Shown here one piece after another: positions 1-5,635 of a DNA stretch of 9,792 nt. The notes beneath the pieces were generated by a model, which was not told the origin of the DNA, did not search any database, and worked only from the letters and a program-made list of their open reading frames with translations. The stretch is from an uncultured Campylobacter sp. (GTDB lineage Bacteria; Campylobacterota; Campylobacteria; Campylobacterales; Campylobacteraceae). Numbering within the stretch: position 1 is the first letter of the stretch; each line of letters begins with the position of its first letter. The DNA lies in the NCBI RefSeq assembly GCF_938045405.1, contig NZ_CALIMW010000074.1, positions 1 through 9,792 on the forward strand, written 5' to 3'. The position numbers and the translations under genes were made by a program.

Positions 1-409
1 AATTTCTCTCGCCATCTATCGCGTTCGTATCGTCTCCCGCTAAATTACCGCCGCCACTCGTCGTGTTTGCTTCGTTATCTTTAAAACTTGGAGCTTCGCA
101 ACGATCTACACCTAAGCGCTCGAAATAATATCTCTCTCGCTCACCTAAGTTTTCCACTCCCCTTTCGCATACACGCTTGATATACGCCTTGCTAGGGTAT
201 CTAAGCCGATTGAGCGCCAATTCACTACCCGCGTCTGCGCGCTTTATCAGCTTAGCGATGCAGGCATCATCCTCTTCACTATTTGCGATATAATCCCATA
301 TGCCACAGTATCTATCACCGCTCAGCGCCGTAATCAAAAAATAAACCCAAAGCAGGATTATGGCGATCGATATGCTTCCTTTTACTTCTAAAGATCTCTT
401 TTTTACCAT
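1..409 (-). CDS. Membrane-anchored four-cysteine paralog C, C-terminus cut by window edge
   Basis: Reading the minus strand from the ATG at 409-407 gives 136 codons with no stop before the window edge, so the 3' end is missing. AAGGA lies 5 nt before the ATG. Residues about 11-29 form one hydrophobic span after a basic start, which suggests an N-in, C-out (periplasmic) topology. The rest matches the two downstream-numbered paralogs closely: SEEDDACIAKLIKRADAGS, then LRYPSKAYIKR, then GERERYYFE. The four shared cysteines are C35, C50, C81 and C104. After C104 the tail diverges into Gly/Asn/Thr-rich sequence and holds one bacterial N-glycosylation sequon, E113-A-N115-T-T117. The tail stops at the window edge on Gly-Glu-Arg-Asn. 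I do not recognise the family. The DDAC..LIKRADAG..A..RL stretch faintly resembles one Sel1-like helical pair, but that is only an impression. The gene is separated from the preceding paralog by 88 bp, unlike the overlapping pair before it. Confidence 0.8.
   Translation of the reverse strand, partial: MVKKRSLEVKGSISIAIILLWVYFLITALSGDRYCGIWDYIANSEEDDACIAKLIKRADAGSELALNRLRYPSKAYIKRVCERGVENLGERERYYFERLGVDRCEAPSFKDNEANTTSGGGNLAGDDTNAIDGERN
175..277. repeat. Duplicated paralog core, copy 1 (matches 752-854)
   Basis: This 103-bp piece of paralog C aligns without gaps to 752-854 in paralog B. I count 7 differences, about 93% identity, most of them at third codon positions. The matching piece of paralog A (1242-1344) is clearly more diverged. 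This points to a fairly recent duplication or gene conversion between B and C. Confidence 0.85.
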
Positions 410-415
410 GTTTTT

Positions 416-491
416 CCTTGAGTAATAAATTTTAACTCATTTTTTCACAAATTTGACCAACGACATAAAATTTACAATATTGTCCTCAAGG
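416..491 (-). promoter_or_regulatory. Inverted repeat able to mask the ribosome-binding site of paralog C
   Basis: On the minus strand CCTTGAG (491-485) is perfectly complementary to CTCAAGG (422-416). The second arm contains the AAGG Shine-Dalgarno of the gene starting at 409, and the arms are 62 nt apart. Pairing would hide the ribosome-binding site. The first arm lies inside a short reading frame (511-437), so a ribosome translating it could open the structure. A 7-bp match over this distance may be chance. Confidence 0.25.
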
Positions 492-511
492 CTAATCTTA
501 TCGCTCAGCAT
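437..511 (-). CDS. Possible 24-residue leader peptide between paralogs B and C
   Basis: An ATG at 511-509 overlaps the end of paralog B by 14 nt, exactly the arrangement of the two real gene junctions before it (start codon, 8 nt, TAA). The frame runs 24 codons to a TGA at 439-437, beginning MLSDKISLEDN and ending in a hydrophobic/basic segment, VNFMSLVKFVKK. The Shine-Dalgarno is weak (GAAGAACAAA before the ATG). It could be a translated leader for paralog C, the vestige of a lost paralog start, or nothing. The matching overlap geometry is the only positive evidence. Confidence 0.25.
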   Translation of the reverse strand: MLSDKISLEDNIVNFMSLVKFVKK

Positions 512-995
512 TTTGTTCTTCCGTAGAATTTCCTTCGCGCTTCGTTTTGTCCGCCTTGTTGCCCGTAGTATCGGATTCGCCGTTGTTTGCTTCGGCGCGC
601 GTTAAATTACCGCCGCTGCTCGTCGTGTTTGCTTCGCCGTCTTTTGATTTGGGCGTTTTAAAGCCCCAAATCTCGCATCGATCCCCGCTAAAGCCTTGGA
701 AATAATATCTCTCGCGTTCGCTCAAGTTTTCTACCCCCTTTTCGCATGTGCGCTTGATATATGCCTTACTAGGGTATCTAAGCCGACTGAGCGCCAATTC
801 ACTACCCGCGTCCGCTCGCTTTATCAGCTTAGCAATGCAAGCATCATCCTCTTCGCCCTTATTTAAAAAAGATTCCCAAATGTTACAATACGCACCACTG
901 TTGTTTATATATAGGGCGCACAGAATAACAACTCCTACGATTAACAAAAAAATTTGACTTTTACTAGCTTTCAATTTCGCTTTATCGCCCGGCAT
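498..995 (-). CDS. Membrane-anchored four-cysteine paralog B (periplasmic, predicted N-glycosylated)
   Basis: A 165-residue protein of an unrecognised family. GGGAGG sits 6 nt before the ATG at 995, which supports this start. A basic N-terminus (KAKLKASK) precedes one hydrophobic span at about 14-31, so the remainder should face the periplasm. The conserved domain runs from about 36 to 110: GEEDDACIAKLIKRADAGS, RLRYPSKAYIKRTC, SERERYYF, then RCEIWGFKTPKS. Cysteines C37, C53, C84 and C107 are shared with paralogs A and C and could form two disulfides; C26 lies in the membrane span. The tail (about 111-165) is rich in Gly, Asn, Thr, Glu and Lys. It holds two full D/E-X-N-X-S/T sequons: E121-A-N123-T-T125 and E154-G-N156-S-T158. 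The start overlaps the end of paralog A by 14 nt, so translation is probably coupled. Function unknown. Confidence 0.85.
   Translation of the reverse strand: MPGDKAKLKASKSQIFLLIVGVVILCALYINNSGAYCNIWESFLNKGEEDDACIAKLIKRADAGSELALSRLRYPSKAYIKRTCEKGVENLSERERYYFQGFSGDRCEIWGFKTPKSKDGEANTTSSGGNLTRAEANNGESDTTGNKADKTKREGNSTEEQNAER
752..854. repeat. Duplicated paralog core, copy 2 (matches 175-277)
   Basis: Second copy of the 103-bp segment at 175-277, about 93% identical by my count with no gaps. The flanking DNA that encodes the C-terminal tails is far less conserved, so the core is under stronger constraint or was homogenised more recently than the tails. Confidence 0.85.
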
Positions 996-1467
996 CTAAT
1001 CCTCCCGTAGAATTTATATCGCGTTTGATCACGCCTGTTGCATTGTGGATTGTATCCATACCTTTGCGCGTTAAATTTCCCTCGCCGTTCGTTGCGTTCG
1101 CTTCGCCGCTCGTCGTACCTGCCTCGCCGCCTTGTGACTTGGGCGTTTTAAAGCCCCAAGCTTCGCAGCGATTTTGGATGTAGAGCTCAAAATAATATCT
1201 TTCGCGCTCACCCAAGCTTTCCACTTCCTTTTTGCATGTGCGCTTGATATACGCCTCGTGCGGATATCTTAGCCGATTTGCCGCATATATATTACCCGCG
1301 TCCGCTCGCTTTATCAGCTTGGCGATGCAAGCGTCATCTTCCTCATCATGCCTGCCTGAAAAAAATTCTCTCGCGCTACAATACCCGCCGCTACCGCTTA
1401 TAAACGCGGCATAAATGATAAGAAGCGCCACAGCTAGCACAAAAACATGACTTTTACCGATTTTCAA
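982..1467 (-). CDS. Membrane-anchored four-cysteine paralog A (periplasmic, predicted N-glycosylated)
   Basis: 161 residues starting at a TTG codon (1467-1465). The start is chosen because AAGGAGG lies 5 nt upstream, inside the last codons of the dehydrogenase gene, and because no in-frame ATG lies before the membrane span. Residues about 7-24 are hydrophobic, so the remainder is predicted to be periplasmic. The family core follows: DEEDDACIAKLIKRADAG, then RLRYPHEAYIKRTC, GERERYYFE and RCEAWGFKTPKS. The four family cysteines are C30, C47, C78 and C101. The tail carries three Campylobacter-type N-glycosylation sequons: E122-A-N124-A-T126, E129-G-N131-L-T133 and D150-I-N152-S-T154. A fourth Asn-Ala-Thr at 142 lacks the acidic -2 residue. 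This is the most diverged of the three copies. It overlaps the dehydrogenase by 14 nt upstream and paralog B by 14 nt downstream. Function unknown. Confidence 0.85.
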   Translation of the reverse strand: MKIGKSHVFVLAVALLIIYAAFISGSGGYCSAREFFSGRHDEEDDACIAKLIKRADAGNIYAANRLRYPHEAYIKRTCKKEVESLGERERYYFELYIQNRCEAWGFKTPKSQGGEAGTTSGEANATNGEGNLTRKGMDTIHNATGVIKRDINSTGGLDAGR

Positions 1468-2122
1468 GCTCGCCTCCTTCGCGATTAAATTTTGATTTTT
1501 TCCGCAGATTTACGATCTGCGGGCGGATCGTAAACTCGCTCACGTTGGACTTCGTGCGCAGAATTTGTAGCACAAAATTTGCAATCTCCCACGCATCCAC
1601 GAAGCTTGCTTCATCATCTGCAGGCTCGAAACTCAAATCCTCGTAAAATGGCGTTTTGGTGATGTCAGGGTTGATGCAGCTTACTCTGATCTGCTTGCGC
1701 GCCTCCTCGAAAAGACAGAGCAGAAACGCCCGCAGCCCCGCCTTGCTCGCGCTATAAACCGCGCTAAAGCGGCTCGCTCGCAGCGCCTCGATCGAGCTAA
1801 TGCCGATGATATGGGCGCGGTTGCGCTTTAAATTCGGCAAAAGCGCGCGCGCGATGATGATGTTTGCGGCAAGATTTACGTTTAAAATTTTTAAAATTTC
1901 ACTCTCGCTCATCGCCTCAAGCGGCGCAAATTTCGCCGTGCCCGCGCACAAAATCAGCGCGTCAATCTCACACGCCGCAGTCAGCGCGCGGCACTCCTTC
2001 GCTAGCGCGTCCGTATCCTCAAAGCGCGAGCTTAGCGTTAAAATTTCATAGCCGTTTTGTCGCAAAAGCTCCGCAACCGCGCTGCCGATACCGCCGCTTG
2101 CGCCCGTGATCAATGCTTTCAT
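1454..2122 (-). CDS. Short-chain dehydrogenase/reductase (SDR), classical type
   Basis: 222 residues with the hallmarks of a cytoplasmic NAD(P)-dependent classical SDR. The Rossmann glycine motif TGASGGIG is at 6-13, the CAG variant of the NNAG motif at 59-61 and the structural Asn in NVN at 83. The catalytic Ser is probably S110 in GISS, followed by Y123 and K127 in YSASK; the Ser-Tyr distance of 13 is usual for the family. The NPD at 151-153 replaces the common NPG of the strand after the active site. The C-terminus is short and basic (NLRKKSKFNREGG). AAAGGAG stands 5 nt before the ATG. The substrate cannot be read from the sequence: many SDRs of this size act on small carbonyl or sugar compounds. 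The last codons contain the ribosome-binding site of paralog A, which ties the expression of the two, although a functional link is only inferred. Confidence 0.93.
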   Translation of the reverse strand: MKALITGASGGIGSAVAELLRQNGYEILTLSSRFEDTDALAKECRALTAACEIDALILCAGTAKFAPLEAMSESEILKILNVNLAANIIIARALLPNLKRNRAHIIGISSIEALRASRFSAVYSASKAGLRAFLLCLFEEARKQIRVSCINPDITKTPFYEDLSFEPADDEASFVDAWEIANFVLQILRTKSNVSEFTIRPQIVNLRKKSKFNREGGELENR

Positions 2123-2472
2123 CTTTTCTCCTTTAAATTTTTATGCCGCTTCGACGCGTTAAGCTTAGCGCGCCGAGTAAATTTTACTGCGCTAAATTTT
2201 CTTTGTTCATTGTGCTCGCCGCTAAATTTACGCGGATTATTTAAACCGCGCCGCGACTTTGTCGGGTAAAATTTTAAATTTAGCCCGCGGACGTTTTGCT
2301 GTGCGAGCGTTTTGTAAAATTTCATCGCCGCTCGCTGTGCCCGCCCCGCACGATTTATAAAGCCGGGTGTGGCGCTAAATTTTAACCGCTCGCTCGCTGC
2401 AAATTTCGCGCTGTATCCTCGGCACCGCATGCGAGCCGGTATAGACCGCGACGTCTGCGGTAAACAGCGCGT
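2123..2472. other. 350-bp AAATTT-rich intergenic stretch, no convincing gene
   Basis: AAATTT occurs nine times here, often inside longer AT palindromes separated by GC-rich pieces. A 20-bp inverted repeat (CGCGG at 2231-2235, CCGCG at 2246-2250) could be a small hairpin. A minus-strand frame at 2430-2119 is open, but it has no Shine-Dalgarno and encodes a very basic, repetitive product, so I do not call it a gene. The part next to the radical SAM stop (2375-2472) reads like protein in another frame. A promoter for the dehydrogenase should lie here, but no clear -10/-35 pair is visible. Confidence 0.6.
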
Positions 2473-3747
2473 CTAGCGCTGCCGTATCTTTGCGAAATAC
2501 GCCGCCTTCATCGCCTCCTCAAACGCGTCGTTGCTTTCGTACTCGTGCCCCAAAACCTCGCGCCACAGGCTCGCATCCTCCATGCAGAGGTAGAAAAACA
2601 CCCGCTCGCGCCACGGCGAAAGCGCGTTCGCGGCAAATTTAAAAAGCTCGCGCTTGATCTGCAGCGGATAAGACAGCTTGCCGTTCGCGTCCGCAAGGGG
2701 CATCTGCAAAATTTTGCTCCGCAGCCCGCGCGAGCGCAGCTTTTTGACGACGGGCTTGATGAAGGTAAGCGTGCCGAGCGAAACCATTGCAACATCGTTT
2801 GGATCGAAGCGGCGCAGCAGCCGCTCAAAAAGCGCGCCGTAATCGCTTTGCCACCCTTCATACCAAACCATCGGGTGGAGGTGAAAGCCCACCAAAATGC
2901 CGCGCGCCGCGAGCGCTTCGGCTGCCGCCAGCCGCGCATCCAGGCTCGCGCTTAGATGCTCCTCGTTCGCTATGATCGCGGGGGTATTGAGCGAGAAAGT
3001 GACGATGAGGTTGCGCGGGATCTCGCGCTGCAGGAAAAAACGGATATTGTTCGACTTACTTTTAAGCTCCAAAATCACGTTTTCATGCCGCGCCGCAAAA
3101 TCGCATAATGCGCTTAAAATGCCGAAGCGATCGCCCCACATGAGCGAGTCGGAGCTCTGACCCGTGCCGATGTGGTAGCTGCGCGCGGGATCGAGCCGCA
3201 GGCGCGCTAAATTTGCCGCGAAATTCTCGTCAAAGCCGATTTTCCCGTGCTTGTAAAAGGAGCCGATCGCGCAATAGGAGCAGTCAAAGCCGCACGAATT
3301 GACTGCATCAAGCGTCAGCAGATTGCAGCAGCGCGTGTTTTCGCTCGCCACCGGACAGCGCCCCAAAGCGATGCGATCTGCGCGAAAAGATGAAATTTCA
3401 AATTTTTTCGGCGCGTAATCGCTTGTGAAGCCCGCGTACGAGTGCGGGCGCGACTTAAGCTCTAGCCAGGCTTCGCGCACGAAATTAAAAATTTGCTCGC
3501 CGCTTGGAACTTTCCCTGCTTTATTAAATTTGGCTTTATTAAAATTTAGCCCGCACTGCCCGTCCGCAAGCAGCTCATAAACGGGGGTCTCGTCCCACGC
3601 CTCAAAATCGCTCGCAAACTCCGCTAGCTGCTTTTTTTGCTGAAATGAAAAGTGAAATTTCTCAAATAGCGCGCCCAAAAACGCGCTTGATCGCTCGCCC
3701 AGATTCACGCCAAACTGCGCTCCTAGCTCCTTTTTTGCCTCCGTCAT
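2473..3747 (-). CDS. Spore photoproduct lyase-like (SPL-family) radical SAM protein
   Basis: 424 residues. The radical SAM cluster motif is CGFDCSYC, with C152, C156 and C159 in the CX3CX2C spacing that binds a [4Fe-4S] cluster and cleaves S-adenosylmethionine. SPL-family landmarks follow: LELKSKSNNI (about 227-236), FSLNTPAIIANEEHLSASLDA (about 251-271, matching the SLNP..I...E..T.SL..R block) and GFHLHPMVWYEGWQSDY (about 287-303, matching GFHFDPII.YEGW..DY). C131, C140 and C141 precede the motif. In Bacillus the family repairs the UV photoproduct of spore DNA by radical chemistry. Campylobacter makes no spores, so the substrate here is unknown. GGAG sits 4 nt before the ATG, and a perfect TATAAT lies 29 nt upstream of it. 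After the stop, another frame stays open and protein-like for about 33 codons. Confidence 0.92.
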   Translation of the reverse strand: MTEAKKELGAQFGVNLGERSSAFLGALFEKFHFSFQQKKQLAEFASDFEAWDETPVYELLADGQCGLNFNKAKFNKAGKVPSGEQIFNFVREAWLELKSRPHSYAGFTSDYAPKKFEISSFRADRIALGRCPVASENTRCCNLLTLDAVNSCGFDCSYCAIGSFYKHGKIGFDENFAANLARLRLDPARSYHIGTGQSSDSLMWGDRFGILSALCDFAARHENVILELKSKSNNIRFFLQREIPRNLIVTFSLNTPAIIANEEHLSASLDARLAAAEALAARGILVGFHLHPMVWYEGWQSDYGALFERLLRRFDPNDVAMVSLGTLTFIKPVVKKLRSRGLRSKILQMPLADANGKLSYPLQIKRELFKFAANALSPWRERVFFYLCMEDASLWREVLGHEYESNDAFEEAMKAAYFAKIRQR

Positions 3748-3775
3748 CTTGCTCCGCTTCGTTTAAATTTTGCAA

Positions 3776-3781
3776 ATTATA
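3776..3781 (-). promoter_or_regulatory. -10 box of the radical SAM gene promoter
   Basis: The minus strand reads AAGTATAATTTG, with a perfect TATAAT at 3781-3776. Transcription would begin near 3769, about 20 nt before the radical SAM ATG. There is no good -35 hexamer 16-18 nt upstream. That is normal for the Campylobacter housekeeping sigma factor, which relies on the -10 box and AT-rich upstream DNA. Confidence 0.6.
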
Positions 3782-3820
3782 CTTAAATTTCGCGCGCCGT
3801 CACTGAAAATCGTCGAAATT

Positions 3821-4300
3821 TCAGATCGCGCCGCAGAATAGTCGCTCGAAATAGAAGGCGTAAGCTAGCGTAATAGCGACGTTTAGGATCAAAATTCCGC
3901 CGAGTATGAGCTTTTGCGGGATTTTTTTGACGCCCGTTCGGTAGTAATACGGCAGGGTGCAGAAAAACGCGGGCAGCACGAGCAGAACGATGCCTAGCGG
4001 TATGCCCGCACCGCCCACGCCTATCTCCGCACTGCGCACGAACTGCGCCATGGCGGGAAATTTATGAACGGCGAATATGGCCGCTGCAAAAAGTAGCTGC
4101 ACGCAGACGCAGTAAAATAGGTAACGCGCGCCTATTAGGGTATCTTTTAGCCATAGCCCGATACAGAAAAATACTAGCAAAAGAGCTAAAAAGACCAACA
4201 AGGGCGGATCCGCGAACATATCCGCCACGGCATACGCGCAAGCCGCGACGCACGCGCATGCCAAGAGGGCGAAATACAGATAAGAGCCTTTTATTTTCAT
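3821..4300 (-). CDS. Small polytopic inner-membrane protein, unknown function
   Basis: 159 residues from the ATG at 4300, chosen because AGGAG lies 5 nt upstream. The frame is open back to 4393, but the extra 31 residues are basic, have no ribosome-binding site and do not look membrane-related. Five hydrophobic segments can be drawn at about 8-27, 32-50, 60-78, 99-118 and 130-150. The charged loops are short: KDTLIGAR at 52-59 and RTGVKKIPQK at 121-130. Cysteines are frequent inside the spans. No motif or family is recognisable, and the length fits many small uncharacterised membrane proteins. It lies 103 bp after the nucleosidase-family gene and 73 bp before the radical SAM gene. It may be read from the former's promoter, while the latter has its own. 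Confidence 0.8.
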   Translation of the reverse strand: MKIKGSYLYFALLACACVAACAYAVADMFADPPLLVFLALLLVFFCIGLWLKDTLIGARYLFYCVCVQLLFAAAIFAVHKFPAMAQFVRSAEIGVGGAGIPLGIVLLVLPAFFCTLPYYYRTGVKKIPQKLILGGILILNVAITLAYAFYFERLFCGAI

Positions 4301-4344
4301 CGTTTCTCCTGCGCCTCCGCAATACCTTTGAATTCCGCGACATA

Positions 4345-4363
4345 TTCGGCATATGAAGCCGAA
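4345..4363. other. Small hairpin between the nucleosidase-family and membrane-protein genes
   Basis: TTCGGC (4345-4350) and GCCGAA (4358-4363) form a perfect 6-bp stem with a 7-nt loop. On the minus strand it lies 40 nt after the stop of the nucleosidase-family gene and 44 nt before the next start. No T-run follows it in either direction, so it may be a weak terminator, an RNA processing or stability element, or chance. Confidence 0.25.
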
Positions 4364-4403
4364 ATTTATCTCTCGACTCGGTTTTTTGCGCACGCATCCA
4401 TAG

Positions 4404-5561
4404 TTAAATTTTGTCCTTTATCGCGGCGCGGATTTGCGGCAGGCGCGCCTTTACTAGCTCGTAGACGAAGCTTTTGCTAAGTCGCTCGCCGCGCAGATGA
4501 TCGCTTACGATCTTCATCATCGCCCGCGGCACGCCCGCTCGCTCGCAAGTGCTCACGAAAAGCGCGCTCTCCATATCGTAAAGCCTGATACCGTGATTTG
4601 CGCACCCGCAGGTAACATCTTTTGCCGTGCACGGCGTATTTAGTGTTGCTCGTGCTGCGGTATTCGTCGCAGCGCAGCGCCCACCTACCGCGATTTGTGA
4701 GGGTTTTACGCTCGCTAAATTTTGCGCCTCGACCTGCGTCGCGCTTTGTGCCGCAGTCTGAGACGCGCCTCGCGTGAAATTTTTTGTATTTGCTGCACCG
4801 CTCATCCCTTGCGTTGGGGCTTGTGCGTTTGTATCGCCGCACGCCTCGATTTCTGCGATACTTGCCTCATCGGTCCGCTCTGCTGAGTTTAAAATTTTAG
4901 GCTCGCTTACGCAGATTAAATTTGCCCGCAGCTTGCCGTCCAAACTCGCGCCGCAAAATTCCCGCTCGCAAACGTTTTGAAATTTTAGAGCCTGCTCGTT
5001 GTGTTCCCCAACCTGCGAGCCGTAAAGCTCCGATCTGCTCTCGCCGCAAAATTCCCGCGCTGCCGTGCCGTCAAAATAAAATGCCTCGCCGATTTGCACA
5101 TTTGTATCCTCGCAGCCGCAGACGCCTATGTTTAGTGCAAAGTCCACGCGCAGCGAAAGTAAAATTTCACCGAAGCGCTCTGAATTCCGTGCGGAATCAA
5201 AATTTAAAATTTCAAAATTTTCAGTCATATTTCGCGCAGAGCCGGTCTCTGCGCCGCCGCAGCGCGCGCCCGCGTCCAAACGATGCTCAAATTTTGGATC
5301 CGCGCCGCGTTGGTTCTCGCGAAGCTCGCGTCCGAATTCCGCGTCTGTATCGGCACGGCGAATAAATTCCGCGCCGGATTCGCTCTTAAATTCTATTTCT
5401 ATGTCGCCTGCAGCGCCCGCTTTAAATTTAGCCCCAAACCTCACGCCGCAGATATATAAAAGCATCTGCTCGCCTGCGAACAGATCGCCGCCGCGCGTAA
5501 GTTTAAAACTCTCGATTATCGCTTGGGCTTCGCAGCGCAAAGCCGTGCAGATTAGTATCAT
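4404..5561 (-). CDS. MTAN / nucleoside-phosphorylase-family protein with two large insertions
   Basis: 385 residues from the ATG at 5561, preceded by GGAAGGGG with 5-nt spacing. An in-frame TTG at 5576 lies in front of that ribosome-binding site and is unlikely. The family core is in pieces. The N-terminal strand MILICTALRCEAQAI has E11 at the place of the catalytic Glu12 of MTA/SAH nucleosidases. NIGVCGCEDTNVQIGE (144-159) matches the NTGSAGG..... VGD block. YDMESALF (328-335) matches the VDME substrate-binding motif, and KIVSDH (350-355) supplies the catalytic Asp as D354. Relatives are about 230 residues long. Here about 65 extra residues lie before the NIG block and about 90 between it and DMES; both are Ala/Glu/Asn/Gly/Cys-rich and look disordered. 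The enzyme probably cleaves or phosphorolyses an N-glycosidic bond of a purine nucleoside, but the substrate is unknown. Campylobacter usually also has a canonical Pfs, so this is likely a second family member. Confidence 0.75.
   Translation of the reverse strand: MILICTALRCEAQAIIESFKLTRGGDLFAGEQMLLYICGVRFGAKFKAGAAGDIEIEFKSESGAEFIRRADTDAEFGRELRENQRGADPKFEHRLDAGARCGGAETGSARNMTENFEILNFDSARNSERFGEILLSLRVDFALNIGVCGCEDTNVQIGEAFYFDGTAAREFCGESRSELYGSQVGEHNEQALKFQNVCEREFCGASLDGKLRANLICVSEPKILNSAERTDEASIAEIEACGDTNAQAPTQGMSGAANTKNFTRGASQTAAQSATQVEAQNLASVKPSQIAVGGRCAATNTAARATLNTPCTAKDVTCGCANHGIRLYDMESALFVSTCERAGVPRAMMKIVSDHLRGERLSKSFVYELVKARLPQIRAAIKDKI
4950..5058. repeat. 16-bp direct repeat inside the nucleosidase-family insertion
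   Basis: GCCGCAAAATTCCCGC occurs at 4950-4965 and again at 5043-5058, both in the same reading frame, giving the peptide REFCG twice on the minus strand. It lies in the second low-complexity insertion, as expected if that segment grew by short duplications. Confidence 0.7.
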
Positions 5562-5600
5562 CGCCGCCCCTTCCAAAAGCGCAATTTTAACAATTTGAGC

Positions 5601-5606
5601 TATAAT
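5601..5606 (+). promoter_or_regulatory. uvrA: -10 box of the uvrA promoter
   Basis: A perfect TATAAT lies 29 nt before the uvrA ATG at 5636, with a predicted transcription start near 5613. No recognisable -35 box is present, as is usual for Campylobacter housekeeping promoters. The 74-bp gap also has to hold the start signals of the divergent nucleosidase-family gene; TTAAAAT on the minus strand near 5592-5586 is a possible but weak -10 for it. No SOS-type operator is apparent. Confidence 0.6.
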
Positions 5607-5635
5607 GTAAGATTAATTTGCACAAAAGGGCGAAA

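Noticed and set aside
748..1414. Two similar plus-strand open frames (748-957 and 1232-1414) that look like a conserved antisense gene pair
   Set aside because: They lie antisense to the conserved cores of paralogs B and A and resemble each other only because those cores do.
2119..2430. 103-codon minus-strand open frame that overlaps the dehydrogenase start by ATGA
   Set aside because: No Shine-Dalgarno before its ATG, a very basic product dominated by Lys-Phe and Arg from AAATTT words, and no motif. The overlap is easily accidental.
3803..3824. Inverted repeat CTGAAA...TTTCAG overlapping the stop of the small membrane protein
   Set aside because: Only 6 bp, mostly A-T, with no T-run, and it overlaps the stop codon. 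It is too weak to call a terminator.
4301..4393. 31-residue N-terminal extension of the small membrane protein
   Set aside because: The ATG at 4300 has AGGAG with good spacing, while the upstream ATG has none and the extra residues are not membrane-like.
5618..5635. Upstream TTG start for uvrA
   Set aside because: It would be about 5 nt from the predicted transcription start with no ribosome-binding site, and UvrA proteins begin at the ATG-equivalent position.
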